In this document: piece after piece, positions 32,347 to 41,183 of the stretch
How the letters are laid out: each line of letters starts with the position of its first letter
How positions within the stretch are numbered: the stretch's first letter is position 1
Source: Trujillonella endophytica
Lineage (GTDB): Bacteria; Actinomycetota; Actinomycetes; Mycobacteriales; Geodermatophilaceae
Direction of reading: 5' to 3'
DNA length: 64,000 nt
NCBI RefSeq assembly: GCF_900110555.1
Contig: NZ_FOEE01000015.1
Coordinates: forward strand, 1-64,000
Notes under the pieces: model-generated
What the model was told of the DNA's origin: nothing
What the model saw: only the letters and a program-made list of their open reading frames with translations
Database searches by the model: none
Program-made: the position numbers and the translations under genes

Positions 32347-33168
32347 ATGGGCGCACCCACCGGAGACCCGGCCGTCGCCGACATCCCCGTCGTCATCCTC
32401 TGTGGAGGCATGGGGACCCGGCTGAGAGAGGCCAGCGAGCAGCTCCCCAAGCCGCTGGTCGACATCGGTGGCCGGCCGATCCTGTGGCACATCATGAAGA
32501 TGTACAGCCACTACGGCTTCCGCCGGTTCGTGCTCTGCCTCGGCTACAAGGGCGACATGATCAAGGAGTACTTCGTCGACCACCGGTCGCGGATGAACGA
32601 CTTCACCCTCCGGCTGCGCGGGAACCACGAGTTGGAGTTCCACACCGCGCTCGGTGACGAGGACTGGGAGATCACGTTCGCCGAGACCGGGCTCACCACG
32701 GCCACCGGCGCCCGCATCGCCCGGGTCGGCTCCTACCTCGACGCTCCCCGCTTCGCGCTCACCTACGGCGACGGCATCGGCGCGGTGGACATCCCCGGCG
32801 TCCTGCGCGCGCACCTCGAGAGCGGCAAGCTCGGGACGCTGACCGGCGTGCACCCCAGCGGTCGCTACGGCGAGATGGTCCTCGACGGGGACGACGTCAC
32901 CGCCTTCAACGAGAAGCAGCCGCAGACCGGCTACGTCAACGGCGGTTTCTTCTTCTTCGAGCGCGAGTTCGTCGACAAGTACCTGGATGCCGACGCCACC
33001 GACGAGATGCTCGAGCACGCTCCGCTGGGCCAGCTGGCCAGGGACGGGCAGCTCGGGGTGTCTCGGCACGAGGGCTTCTGGATGGGTATGGACACCTTCC
33101 GTGACTGGAAGGAGCTCAACGGCATCTGGGACGACGGCAAGGCCGAGTGGAAGGTCTGGGAGGACTGA
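32347..33168 (+). CDS. rfbF: Glucose-1-phosphate cytidylyltransferase-like nucleotidyltransferase
   Basis: A 273-residue protein with VVILCGGMGTRLRE, QLPKPLVDIGGRPILWHIM, FVLCLGYKGDMIKEYFVDH and LTYGDGIGAVDI, and FNEKQPQTGYVNGGFFFFER, all standard for CDP-glucose pyrophosphorylases (RfbF/AscA). It makes CDP-glucose from CTP and glucose-1-phosphate. The ATG is preceded by an AGGAG. A strong hairpin follows (33175-33203), so the next gene has its own promoter although the products likely work in one pathway. Confidence 0.85.
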   Translation: MGAPTGDPAVADIPVVILCGGMGTRLREASEQLPKPLVDIGGRPILWHIMKMYSHYGFRRFVLCLGYKGDMIKEYFVDHRSRMNDFTLRLRGNHELEFHTALGDEDWEITFAETGLTTATGARIARVGSYLDAPRFALTYGDGIGAVDIPGVLRAHLESGKLGTLTGVHPSGRYGEMVLDGDDVTAFNEKQPQTGYVNGGFFFFEREFVDKYLDADATDEMLEHAPLGQLARDGQLGVSRHEGFWMGMDTFRDWKELNGIWDDGKAEWKVWED

Positions 33169-33174
33169 GGCGGT

Positions 33175-33203
33175 CGAGGGGCCCCACTACCCGGGGCCCC
33201 TCG
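33175..33203 (+). terminator. Terminator hairpin after rfbF-like gene
   Basis: A perfect 11-bp inverted repeat CGAGGGGCCCC / GGGGCCCCTCG with a 7-nt loop starts 7 nt after the TGA. No T-tract. It is one of the strongest stems in the window. Confidence 0.7.
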
Positions 33204-33296
33204 CCGACGCCGTCCACGGACCGCTGCGCCCCCGCGCGGGGGAGAGCGGGGAGCCTTGCCTCGTCGGGGGGTCGCCGAACGTGCCGTTCACACTTT

Positions 33297-33313
33297 GGTG
33301 ACGGAGAGTCACC
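33297..33313. promoter_or_regulatory. Inverted repeat GGTGAC-N5-GTCACC upstream of SDR gene
   Basis: A perfect 6-bp dyad with a 5-nt centre lies about 20 nt before a possible -10 box (TAGGTT, 33334-33339) and 67 nt before the GTG at 33380. The placement suits an operator, regulator unknown. Confidence 0.35.
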
Positions 33314-33379
33314 CGGGTGCCCTTCGGTGGTTGTAGGTTCTCCATCCCCAGCCACATCTTCACCGCGATCGAGGCGAAC

Positions 33380-34405
33380 GTGCGAGTACTAGTCACCGGT
33401 ACCGAGGGTTACCTCGGCTGCCTGACCGCCCAGGAACTGCTGCGGGCAGGCCATGACGTCGTCGGTGTGGACACCGGCTACTACAAGTACGGATGGCTGT
33501 ACCCGGGCGTCGAGCAGACGCCGCGCACCCTCGCGCTCGACATCCGAAAGCTCGGACCCGAGCACCTCGAGGGCGTCGAGGCCGTCGTCCACATGGCCGA
33601 GCTCTCCAATGACCCGATCGGCGACCTGATCGGCGAGGTCACCTACGACATCAACCACCACGGCTCGGTGCACCTCGCAGAGGTGGCCAAGGCAGCCGGC
33701 GTCCCGCGGTTCGTCTACATGTCCTCGTGCAGCGTCTACGGCGTGGCCGACGGCACGGTGGACGAGTCCAGCCCGGTCTCGCCGCAGACTGCCTATGCGC
33801 GGTGCAAGGCCTTCGTGGAGCGCGACGTCTCGGCGATGGCGTCCGACGAGTTCTCGCCGACCTTCCTTCGCAACGCGACCGCTTTCGGCGCCAGCCCGCG
33901 CATGCGGTTCGACATCGTGCTGAACAACCTCTCGGGGCTGGCGTGGACGACCCGCGAGATCGTGATGACCAGTGACGGGTCGCCCTGGCGGCCGCTGGTG
34001 CACGCGCTCGACATCGCCAAGGCCATCCGCATGACGCTGGAGAGCCCGCGGGAGCAGGTCCACGGCGAGATCTTCAACGTGGGCAGCGAGGCCAACAACT
34101 ACCGGGTCCGGGACATCGCCGAGATCGTGGCCGCGGAGTTCCCCGGCTGCGATCTCACCTTCGGTGACCCCAGTGCCGACAACCGCAGCTACCGGGTCGC
34201 CTTCGACCGCATCCGCCAGGTGCTGCCGGGCTACGACACGGATTGGGACGCCAAGGCCGGCGCCGCCCAGCTGCACCGGGTCTTCCGGTCGATCGACCTC
34301 GACGAGGCCACCTTCACCGGCCGCGGCCACACCCGGCTCAAGCAGATCGAGTACCTGATGCGGACCGCGCAGGTCGACGAGCAGCTCTTCTGGGCGGCGC
34401 CGTGA
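33380..34405 (+). CDS. NAD-dependent epimerase/dehydratase (extended SDR)
   Basis: A 341-residue Rossmann enzyme with VLVTGTEGYLGCLTAQELL (GxxGxxG), VVHMAELSNDP, YMSSCSVYG and the catalytic Tyr-Lys pair in SPQTAYARCKAFVE; FLRNATAFGASPRMRFD binds the sugar part. It probably acts on the CDP-sugar made by the upstream nucleotidyltransferase, as a 4,6-dehydratase, epimerase or reductase; the sequence alone does not decide. The GTG is chosen because it lies directly before the Rossmann strand with a GAGG 6 nt upstream. The stop overlaps the next start by GTGA. Confidence 0.8.
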   Translation: MRVLVTGTEGYLGCLTAQELLRAGHDVVGVDTGYYKYGWLYPGVEQTPRTLALDIRKLGPEHLEGVEAVVHMAELSNDPIGDLIGEVTYDINHHGSVHLAEVAKAAGVPRFVYMSSCSVYGVADGTVDESSPVSPQTAYARCKAFVERDVSAMASDEFSPTFLRNATAFGASPRMRFDIVLNNLSGLAWTTREIVMTSDGSPWRPLVHALDIAKAIRMTLESPREQVHGEIFNVGSEANNYRVRDIAEIVAAEFPGCDLTFGDPSADNRSYRVAFDRIRQVLPGYDTDWDAKAGAAQLHRVFRSIDLDEATFTGRGHTRLKQIEYLMRTAQVDEQLFWAAP

Positions 34406-34971
34406 AGTACACCGAGCTGGGCGTGGCCGGGGTCCACCTGGTCGAGCTGGAGCCCTTCACCGACGATCGGGGAGCCTTCGCCCGGTCCTTCGACGCGGAC
34501 GAGTTCGAGGCACGCGGCATGCGCCCCCGGGTCGCCCAGTGCAACACGTCGTGGAACCACCGGGCGGGGACCCTGCGGGGGCTGCACCTGTCGCTGCCCG
34601 GGCACCCGGAATCGAAGTTCATCCGGTGCACGCGGGGGGCCATCGTCGACGTCGCCGTGGATGTCCGGCCGGATTCGCCGACCTACCTGAAGCACGTCCA
34701 GGTGGAGCTCAGCGCCGACAACCGCCACGGCCTGTACCTGCCGCCGCACCTTGCGCACGCCTACATCACTCTGACCGACGACACCGAGGTGCTGTACATG
34801 GTCAGCGTGCCGTACGCGCCGGGTGCGGAGATGGGCTACCCGTACGACGACCCGGCCTTCGGGATCCGCTGGCCACGCGAGGTCGCCGTCATCTCCGACA
34901 AGGACGCCTCCTGGCCGGCCTTCGACGCCGAGGCCAACGCCGCGCTCTTCGCCGCAGGTGTGTCGGCGTGA
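34402..34971 (+). CDS. RmlC-like sugar 3,5-epimerase
   Basis: A 189-residue cupin with EPFTDDRGAFARSF, QCNTSWNHRAGTLRGLHL (the RGLH histidine), VDVAVDVRPDSPTYLKH, YLPPHLAHAYITLTDDTEVL and AFGIRWP, all positions of the dTDP-4-dehydrorhamnose 3,5-epimerase family. Within this CDP-sugar cassette it likely epimerises a 4-keto-6-deoxy-hexose nucleotide, so the name RmlC would be misleading. GTG start, 4-nt overlaps on both sides. Confidence 0.83.
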   Translation: MKYTELGVAGVHLVELEPFTDDRGAFARSFDADEFEARGMRPRVAQCNTSWNHRAGTLRGLHLSLPGHPESKFIRCTRGAIVDVAVDVRPDSPTYLKHVQVELSADNRHGLYLPPHLAHAYITLTDDTEVLYMVSVPYAPGAEMGYPYDDPAFGIRWPREVAVISDKDASWPAFDAEANAALFAAGVSA

Positions 34972-36290
34972 TCCCGGTCGACACTCTCCTCGCGAGTCGG
35001 CAGACGGACGGACGCCCGGTGCGACTCGGCCTCGTGGGGGCCGGGTTCATGGCCCGGGGGCTGATCAACCAGGTCGTCAACAGCACCCCCGGCATGCAGC
35101 TGACCGTCGTCTGCAACAGGACGCCGGCCAAGGCGCACGCGGCGGTCGGGGACGTCGGTGCCCAGGCGGAGGCCGCGGAGTCCCTGCGGGACGTCGAGCG
35201 GATCGCCGCGGCCGGAGACGTGGCGATCACCGATGACATCGCGCTCGTGGCAGGCAGCGACGCCGTCGACGTGGTCGTCGACGCCACCGGTGCAGTCGCC
35301 TTCGGTGCCGAGCTGGCGCTGGCGTGCTTCGCCGGAGGCAAGCACCTGGTGCTCCTCAACGCGGAGGTCGACGCCACGCTCGGGCCACTGCTGGCGACGA
35401 AGGCCGACGCCGCAGGGGTCGTCTACTCCGGCGCGGACGGCGACCAGCCGGCCGTGCAGATGAATCTCATCCGGTTCGTTCGCCAGATCGGCCTGGAACC
35501 GCAGGTCGCGGGCAACATCAAGGGTCTGCAGGACCCGTATCGGACGCCCACCACGCAGGAGGGGTTCGCGAAGCGGTGGGGTCAGGACCCGTGGATGGTC
35601 ACGAGCTTCGCCGACGGGACCAAGGTCAGCGTCGAGCAGGCGCTGGTCGCCAACGCCGCCGGGCTCACGGTGCCGCGCCGGGGGCTCTACGCCATGGACC
35701 ACACGGGCCACGTCGACGAGCTCGCCTCCCGATACGACGTGGACGAGCTGCGCGCGCTCGGCGGCGTCGTCGACTACGTGGTGGGGGCGAAGCCGGGACC
35801 GGGCGTCTACGTGATGGCGACGCACGACGACCCCAAGCAGCGGCACTACCTGGAGCTGTACAAGCTCGGCACGGGGCCGCTCTACAGCTTCTACACGCCT
35901 TACCACCTCTGCCACTTCGAGGTGCCGACGACCGTGGCCCGGGTGGCCCTGCTGGGCGACCCCGCCATCCGGCCACTGGGAGCGCCGCGGGTGGACGTCG
36001 TCCCGCTGGCCAAGACCGACCTGGCGGCGGGCACGGTGCTCGACGCCCCGGGCGGCTACCACTACTACGGCGAGGCGGAACGCGCGGAGGTCACCCACGC
36101 GGAGCGGCTGCTGCCCCTCGGCCTGGCCGAGGGGTGCCGCCTGCTGCGGGACATCCCCAAGGACGGCGTCATCGGGTACCAGGACGTCGAGGTTCCCTCG
36201 GGGCGGGTGGTCGACCGGCTGCGGGCCGAGCAGGACCAGATGTTCTTCGGCAGCCCGGCGGCGCGGACGCCCGAGAGCGCTCGCGCCTGA
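34968..36290 (+). CDS. SAF-domain NAD(P)-dependent oxidoreductase (homoserine-dehydrogenase-like)
   Basis: A 440-residue protein. The N-terminal Rossmann fold has RLGLVGAGFMARGLINQVV and VDVVVDATGAVAFGAELAL; the middle has AGNIKGLQDPYRTPTTQEGF and YHLCHFEVPTTVARVAL; the C-terminal part (about 350-420) is a SAF-like domain with LAAGTVLDAPGGYHYYG and PKDGVIGYQDVEVP. Such proteins recur in O-antigen and capsule loci next to an RmlC-like epimerase, and probably reduce or rearrange a keto-sugar nucleotide; the exact reaction is unknown. A GTGA overlap couples it to the epimerase. A hairpin (36307-36340) ends the operon. Confidence 0.75.
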   Translation: MIPVDTLLASRQTDGRPVRLGLVGAGFMARGLINQVVNSTPGMQLTVVCNRTPAKAHAAVGDVGAQAEAAESLRDVERIAAAGDVAITDDIALVAGSDAVDVVVDATGAVAFGAELALACFAGGKHLVLLNAEVDATLGPLLATKADAAGVVYSGADGDQPAVQMNLIRFVRQIGLEPQVAGNIKGLQDPYRTPTTQEGFAKRWGQDPWMVTSFADGTKVSVEQALVANAAGLTVPRRGLYAMDHTGHVDELASRYDVDELRALGGVVDYVVGAKPGPGVYVMATHDDPKQRHYLELYKLGTGPLYSFYTPYHLCHFEVPTTVARVALLGDPAIRPLGAPRVDVVPLAKTDLAAGTVLDAPGGYHYYGEAERAEVTHAERLLPLGLAEGCRLLRDIPKDGVIGYQDVEVPSGRVVDRLRAEQDQMFFGSPAARTPESARA

Positions 36291-36306
36291 TCCCTGCTTC
36301 CCTGGC

Positions 36307-36340
36307 GCGAGGCCGGTGCCCCACGGGGTGCCGGCCTCGC
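36307..36340 (+). terminator. Terminator hairpin after SAF-domain oxidoreductase gene
   Basis: GCGAGGCCGG pairs perfectly with CCGGCCTCGC, and an inner CCCC/GGGG extends the stem across one mismatch pair. It begins 17 nt after the TGA. Confidence 0.65.
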
Positions 36341-36507
36341 CTGTTCCCCCGGCCGAGGGGAATCCATCACCGGAACGAAGGCTCCGCTCCACCGCGCCCC
36401 TTCTCAATGCCACCCGCGCTGTCGTTCCCTGGCTCTCCGGCGTGCCCCGACATCGGCGCCGGCCCGGTTCAGGGCGCACGGGAGACCAGCATCGAGGCGA
36501 GGAGCGC

Positions 36508-37326
36508 ATGGCTGTCCAGCGGGAAGGTGACGGGGGAACGGTCCGCGGGCAGCGGCTCTCCGCGTTCTGGGCGGGATGGCGCGAGTCGCGGCGGAACCCG
36601 GTCGGGTACGCGCTCAGCCATCCCCGGCTGGCGCTGGCCGCCGTCGGGGACCTGATGGCCCTGCCGTGGGTGGAGGCGCCGCTGGGTGAAACGCCTGCGG
36701 GCCGGCTGATCCGGAGCGACCTCTCTCGACGGTGCCTGGCCGGTGCGACGCTGGCCGCCACGGGAGCGTCCGTCGTCGACGTCCCGGAGACGCCGCCGGC
36801 CTACCGAGAAGGCAGGTCCAAGCAGACGCTCCGTCGCAAGATCCGCGCTGCGGAGCGCGCAGGTGTGGCCTGGCGTCCCGTTCCGCGACCGGCCGAGCAG
36901 CGGGAGCTGGCCGCTCGGCTCGACCGCGCGCTGGGAGTCAAGTCCGATGCGCGCTACCGGCAGCTCGGCACCGACCACGCGCACTGGGTGGGGCGGGGGA
37001 TGTGGACCGTGGCCGTCGATCGGGACGGCGAGCCCCTCGTCCTGGCCGTCACGCCCCACGACGGCGAGTGGGCACTGCTGAGCGTGTTCATCACCCTCGG
37101 CGAGGGTCCGCAGCACTCCGACGCGCGCTACCTGCTCTTCGCGGCCGTCGTGGAGCAGTTGTCGGAGCGGGGCGTCCGCCACCTCGTGGACGGCCGGGGA
37201 CAGCACGAGCTCACCAACGGGTTGAGGCACTTCCAGCGGATGCTCGGCTTCCGGATCGCCCGGATCAGGATGAGGCGGCGGGAGCCGGGGCTCCGGTCCG
37301 CGGCCGTGGGCTCGCGCGCGGCCTGA
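36508..37326 (+). CDS. GNAT/FemAB-like acyl-transfer protein, hypothetical
   Basis: A 272-residue cytosolic protein. The first 90 residues are unlike any family I recognise; the middle has TLRRKIRAAERAGVAW and the C-terminal half LVLAVTPHDGEWALLSVFIT and ARYLLFAAVVEQLSERGVRH, which resembles the acyl-CoA N-acyltransferase fold found in FemAB-related proteins of exopolysaccharide loci. It may modify an amino sugar. The ATG has GAGGCGAGGAG upstream; a 217-nt gap with a terminator separates it from the sugar cassette. Confidence 0.55.
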   Translation: MAVQREGDGGTVRGQRLSAFWAGWRESRRNPVGYALSHPRLALAAVGDLMALPWVEAPLGETPAGRLIRSDLSRRCLAGATLAATGASVVDVPETPPAYREGRSKQTLRRKIRAAERAGVAWRPVPRPAEQRELAARLDRALGVKSDARYRQLGTDHAHWVGRGMWTVAVDRDGEPLVLAVTPHDGEWALLSVFITLGEGPQHSDARYLLFAAVVEQLSERGVRHLVDGRGQHELTNGLRHFQRMLGFRIARIRMRRREPGLRSAAVGSRAA

Positions 37327-37356
37327 CCCGGCGCTCGAGATCCCGGACCGCCGCGG

Positions 37357-38508
37357 TCACTCCGGGGCGGTCCCGGGGATCGCGGCCAGCAGCGGGCGCA
37401 CCGCGGCGGTCCAGGAGTGGTCGGCGGCCACGGCGTCGACGCCGATCCGCCCGAGGGCCGCCGTCCCCTCGGCGTCGACGAGCAGCCCGACCAGGGCGGA
37501 CGCCATCTCCGCCGGGTCGTCGGCGACGACGACGCCGCGGCCGATGAGGTCTTCGAGGCCCTCCGCGCCGATCGTCGTGGCGACCACCGGCCGTGCCGCG
37601 GCGAGTGCCTCGAGGATCTTGAGTCGCGAGCCGCCGCCGGCCAGGAGCGGGGCCACCGCCACCCGGGTGCGGGCGTACCAGGGGGCGAGGTCGGGCACGG
37701 TGCCGGTCACCTCGACCGTGGGGCCGGCCAGGGCCTGCACGGCCTCGGCGGGATTGCGCCCCACCAGTTGCAGCCGCGCCTCGGGGACCTCGGCGACCAC
37801 CCGCGGCCAGACCTCCCGGGCGAACCAGACGGCCGCGTCCACGTTGGGCCCCCACGAGAGCAGGGCCACGAAGCTCACCACCGGGTCGGGGGCCGGCGGC
37901 AAGGGCTCGGGTTCGTCCCAGGCGTTGGGCACCACGAGCACGCGCGGGTGGGCGATGATGCCGGCGAGCGTGGCGCGGTCGACGTCACTGACCACGGAGA
38001 CGACGTCGGCGACCCGGGTGCGGCGCTCCAGCGCCCGCAGCGCTCGCGCCTCCCCCCACCAGGCCCATCGCCGCGGGCCGCGGGACGAGGCGGAGATCCG
38101 CTGTGCGAGGGCGGACTCGACGTTCTGCATGTCGACCACCGACAGGCCCGCGCGGACCCCGCGCAGGTAGGGCAGGAATTGCGCGTGCCCGACCAGCACG
38201 ACGTCCGTGGGCTCCGCGGTGGCGACCGCGACCTCAGCGGCCAGCCGGCGGCTCCAGAAGCGGGCCGCCGTGATGGAGCGCCCGAGGAGGGCCCCCTGCA
38301 GGAGGCTGGCCGCGCTGCGCTGCAACGGCACGCTGCGCACCTCGATGCCCTCGGCGCGCAGCGGTCCCGCGTCGTCGTCGGGGCCCTCGAACGCGCACAG
38401 CGTCACCTCGCCGCGCTGCCGCAGGGCGCGCACCAGCCCGAGGGTCCGGCGCTTGTCGCCGCTGTTGGGGGGCCAGGGGACGAACTTCGCCACGACGACG
38501 CTGCGCAC
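37357..38508 (-). CDS. Glycosyltransferase family 4-like (GT-B)
   Basis: A 383-residue GT-B protein starting VVVAKFVPWPPNSGDKRRTL, a pattern of transferases related to the sugar transferase/PEP-CTERM GT group. The C-terminal lobe has FVALLSWGPNVDAAVWFA, LQLVGRNPAEAVQAL and APLLAGGGSRLKILEALAAA, ending the donor-binding region. GTG start without a clear ribosome site. It is a single gene, convergent with the GNAT-like gene (30-nt gap) and divergent from the first GH26-like gene over 242 nt, which holds a TACGCT -10 (38723-38728) and a weak TCAC/GTGA dyad (38701-38712). Confidence 0.8.
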   Translation of the reverse strand: MRSVVVAKFVPWPPNSGDKRRTLGLVRALRQRGEVTLCAFEGPDDDAGPLRAEGIEVRSVPLQRSAASLLQGALLGRSITAARFWSRRLAAEVAVATAEPTDVVLVGHAQFLPYLRGVRAGLSVVDMQNVESALAQRISASSRGPRRWAWWGEARALRALERRTRVADVVSVVSDVDRATLAGIIAHPRVLVVPNAWDEPEPLPPAPDPVVSFVALLSWGPNVDAAVWFAREVWPRVVAEVPEARLQLVGRNPAEAVQALAGPTVEVTGTVPDLAPWYARTRVAVAPLLAGGGSRLKILEALAAARPVVATTIGAEGLEDLIGRGVVVADDPAEMASALVGLLVDAEGTAALGRIGVDAVAADHSWTAAVRPLLAAIPGTAPE

Positions 38509-38750
38509 GCTGCAGGGACCTCCGGGGAGTTGGGGGGCGGCACGCCAACCTAGCTGCCGCTGCGGTACCCGCGGGAGGGGATGGGCGGAGCTGCGTCAGC
38601 GGGACCGCCCGCGTGTCCTGGCATCAACACGCCGGGTGGGACGGAACGGTACGCATCGTCATCTGGCGATTGCTCTGTGTATGTGCCAACCTGCCAAACG
38701 TCACTGATGTGATTCATCGGCCTACGCTCCGTGTAGCTCTCAGGAGATCT

Positions 38751-40013
38751 GTGTCCCCGCGCCTTCCCCGACCGCCCTTCGCTGCCGCCTCCCGCCGTCG
38801 CGCTGCTCTCACGCTGGCCGCCGTCGCCGCTGTGGGCCTGTCCTCGACGGCGTGCCTGCCGGACGCGTCGGTGACGCCCAGTGCGTCCACCCGGTCCTCC
38901 GCCGTCGGTCCCTCCTCCTCCGGGGAGACGCGCGCGAGCACGGAATCCGGACCGGCTGCCACGACGCCCGGGCAACCGCCGGCGGTCGTGCCGCCGTCGG
39001 ACACCGCGCCTCCTGTTCCGGTGGAGACGACGGCTGCCGAGCCCCCCACCTCGACGCCCCCGGCCCCGACGACCCCCACTGCGCCGCCGCCGGCGCCGAC
39101 CCCCGCCGCCGCTGGGGCCGGGAACCTGCCCTCTCCGTCGGCTGGAACCTGGCTGTCCGGCGCCTCGGGCGTCGGCGCCGCGACGGGCGAGTTCGGGTCC
39201 TGGCGCGGCCGTCCCCTGGAGATCGGCGGCCAGTGGGTCGACACGAACCAGGACATGGTGCACCTGTGGGGACTCAAGGAGGAGTGGAACCACTGGGACG
39301 GCCCGATCGACGTGGCCATCGGGGCGATCGGCCCGGGGGAGACCTGGCAGCAAGCCGCCACCGGCGCCTATGACGGCCGCTGGCGGCAGTCCCTGACCAA
39401 CCTGCGCGAGGTTCGCGGCTCCCGCTCGGGAGCGCTGTTCATCCGCTTCGCCCACGAGAGCAACGGCAACTGGTACCCGTGGTCGGTCGACGCCGGTGAG
39501 GTGGACGCCTTCCGTGCGGCGTGGCAGCGGTTCCGGGCGCTGCAGCAGGAGATCTATCCGGAGTCGCAGCTCGTGTTCAACGTGAACCGGGAGTCCGTGG
39601 GCAGCGGCGTGGACTGGCGGCGCACCTTTCCGGGGGCTCGGTACGTCGACGTGATGAGCGTGGACTACTACAACCAGTGGCCTGCGGTGACCTCCGCGGG
39701 CCAGTGGGCCGGCACTCTCGACGACGTCGACCAGTACGGGGCGCCCAAGGGGCTGGAACAGCACCGCCTCTTCGCCGAGAGCGTCGGGCTTCCGCTGGCC
39801 ATCTCGGAGTGGTCGGGCAACGCCGACCAGGGCGGCTCCGCGGCCTTCATGGAGGCCATGTACGGCTACCTCGGCGAGCACGCCGGGAACGGGCCGGGCG
39901 AGATCCTCTACGAGATCCTCTTCAACGTGGCCGGGTACGACGGCACGTTCGCCGTCTTCGGCAACGGCGTCCGGATGCCCGAGACCGCGGAGGCCTACCG
40001 CCGCTTCTGGTGA
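38751..40013 (+). CDS. GH26-like endo-glycanase with lipoprotein-type signal
   Basis: A 420-residue exported protein. The N-terminal segment ends LSSTAC, a possible lipobox, followed by a proline/threonine/serine linker of about 90 residues and a catalytic domain from about 130. Acid/base E236 in FAHESNGNWYPW and nucleophile E353 in ISEWSGN are the expected GH26 glutamates; FNVNRES, VMSVDYYNQWP and LYEILFNV follow family order. Family members cut beta-mannan or mixed glucans. The GTG is chosen because AGGAG lies 4 nt upstream. Nearly the same protein is encoded 65 nt downstream, so this is a tandem duplication. Confidence 0.82.
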   Translation: MSPRLPRPPFAAASRRRAALTLAAVAAVGLSSTACLPDASVTPSASTRSSAVGPSSSGETRASTESGPAATTPGQPPAVVPPSDTAPPVPVETTAAEPPTSTPPAPTTPTAPPPAPTPAAAGAGNLPSPSAGTWLSGASGVGAATGEFGSWRGRPLEIGGQWVDTNQDMVHLWGLKEEWNHWDGPIDVAIGAIGPGETWQQAATGAYDGRWRQSLTNLREVRGSRSGALFIRFAHESNGNWYPWSVDAGEVDAFRAAWQRFRALQQEIYPESQLVFNVNRESVGSGVDWRRTFPGARYVDVMSVDYYNQWPAVTSAGQWAGTLDDVDQYGAPKGLEQHRLFAESVGLPLAISEWSGNADQGGSAAFMEAMYGYLGEHAGNGPGEILYEILFNVAGYDGTFAVFGNGVRMPETAEAYRRFW

Positions 40014-40041
40014 CACCTCCGTGCCTCCCGGATCGGCGAGG

Positions 40042-40072
40042 GTGACACGCGAGGCCGCCCGGGCCTTACCGT
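40042..40072 (+). promoter_or_regulatory. Leaderless promoter of second GH26-like gene
   Basis: GTGACA (-35, 40042-40047), a 19-nt spacer and TACCGT (-10, 40067-40072) are followed by six bases and the GTG at 40079. No ribosome site precedes the start, consistent with a leaderless message. Confidence 0.5.
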
Positions 40073-40078
40073 CGGGGA

Positions 40079-41173
40079 GTGACCTCGTCGCCTCCCGACC
40101 TGCCCGCCGGGGCCCCGTCCCCGACCCGCGACCCGGAGCAGGCGCCGGCACCGCCGTCGTTCCGCGACCGGCGGCTGCTGTGGACCGCGCTGGCGGGACT
40201 CCTGGTGCTCGTCCTCGTGGCGGTGGGCGTGTACGTCGTCCGCCAGTCCGACGGCGATCCCGAGGCGGGCCCCGGCAGCGGTGACGGCTCGGGCCTCCCG
40301 GCGGGCGAGTGGCTGTCCGGCGCCTCGGGGGTGGGTGCCGCGTCGGGTGAGTTCGGCACGTGGCGGGGGCGTGCCCTGGAGATCGGCGGCCAGTGGGTCG
40401 ACACCAACGAGGACATGGTCTACCTGTGGGGCCTGAAGGAGGAGTGGGCCGACTGGGACGGACCCCTCGACATCGCCATCGGAGCCATCGGCCCGGGTGA
40501 GACGTGGGCCGAGGCGGCCGCGGGCGCCTACGACGAGCGGTGGCGGCAGTCCCTGACGAACCTGCGCGAGGAGCGCGGCGACCGGTCCGGCACGCTGTAC
40601 ATCCGCTTCGCCCACGAGAGCAACGGCAACTGGTACCAGTGGTCGGTCGACGCCGGGGAGGCGGAGGACTTCCGTGCCGGGTGGCAGCGGTTCCGGGCGC
40701 TGCAGCAGGAGATCTACCCGGAGTCGCAACTCGTCTTCAACGTGAACCGGGAGTCCGTGGGCAGCGGCGTGGACTGGCGGGAGACGTTCCCCGGCGCGGA
40801 GTACGTCGACGTGATGAGCGTCGACTACTACAACCAGTGGCCCGCGGCGACCACTGCGCAGGAGTGGGCCGACACTCTCGACGACGTCGACCAGTACGGG
40901 GCGCCCAAGGGGCTGGAAGAGCACCGCCTGTTCGCCGAGAGCGTCGGGTTGCCGCTGGCGATCTCCGAGTGGTCGGGCAACGCCGAGCAGGGTGGATCCG
41001 AGGCGTTCATGGAGGGCATGTACGACTACCTCGGCGAGCACGCGGGCACCGGGCCCGGCGAGATCCTGTACGAGGTCCTGTTCAACGTGGAGGGGTACGA
41101 CGGGAAGTTCGCGGTCTTCGGGGACGACGTCCGGATGCCGGAGACCGCGGAGGCCTACCGCCGGCTCTGGTGA
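40079..41173 (+). CDS. GH26-like endo-glycanase, membrane-anchored
   Basis: A 364-residue protein. A short cytoplasmic N terminus and one membrane segment (LLWTALAGLLVLVLVAVGVY, about 33-52) put the catalytic domain outside. The domain is a close copy of the preceding gene's: E180 in FAHESNGNWYQW and E297 in ISEWSGN, with the same 117-residue spacing, and long identical stretches at DNA level around both sites. The anchor differs completely (membrane helix instead of lipoprotein-like signal), so the duplicates have different cell placement. Predicted to cut or remodel a mannose- or glucose-based polymer. Confidence 0.82.
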   Translation: MTSSPPDLPAGAPSPTRDPEQAPAPPSFRDRRLLWTALAGLLVLVLVAVGVYVVRQSDGDPEAGPGSGDGSGLPAGEWLSGASGVGAASGEFGTWRGRALEIGGQWVDTNEDMVYLWGLKEEWADWDGPLDIAIGAIGPGETWAEAAAGAYDERWRQSLTNLREERGDRSGTLYIRFAHESNGNWYQWSVDAGEAEDFRAGWQRFRALQQEIYPESQLVFNVNRESVGSGVDWRETFPGAEYVDVMSVDYYNQWPAATTAQEWADTLDDVDQYGAPKGLEEHRLFAESVGLPLAISEWSGNAEQGGSEAFMEGMYDYLGEHAGTGPGEILYEVLFNVEGYDGKFAVFGDDVRMPETAEAYRRLW

Positions 41174-41183
41174 GCGCCGGCCC

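Noticed and set aside
34402-34971. rmlC of a dTDP-rhamnose operon
   Set aside because: No rmlA, rmlB or rmlD lies in the window and the neighbours are CDP-type; only the fold-level similarity is supported.
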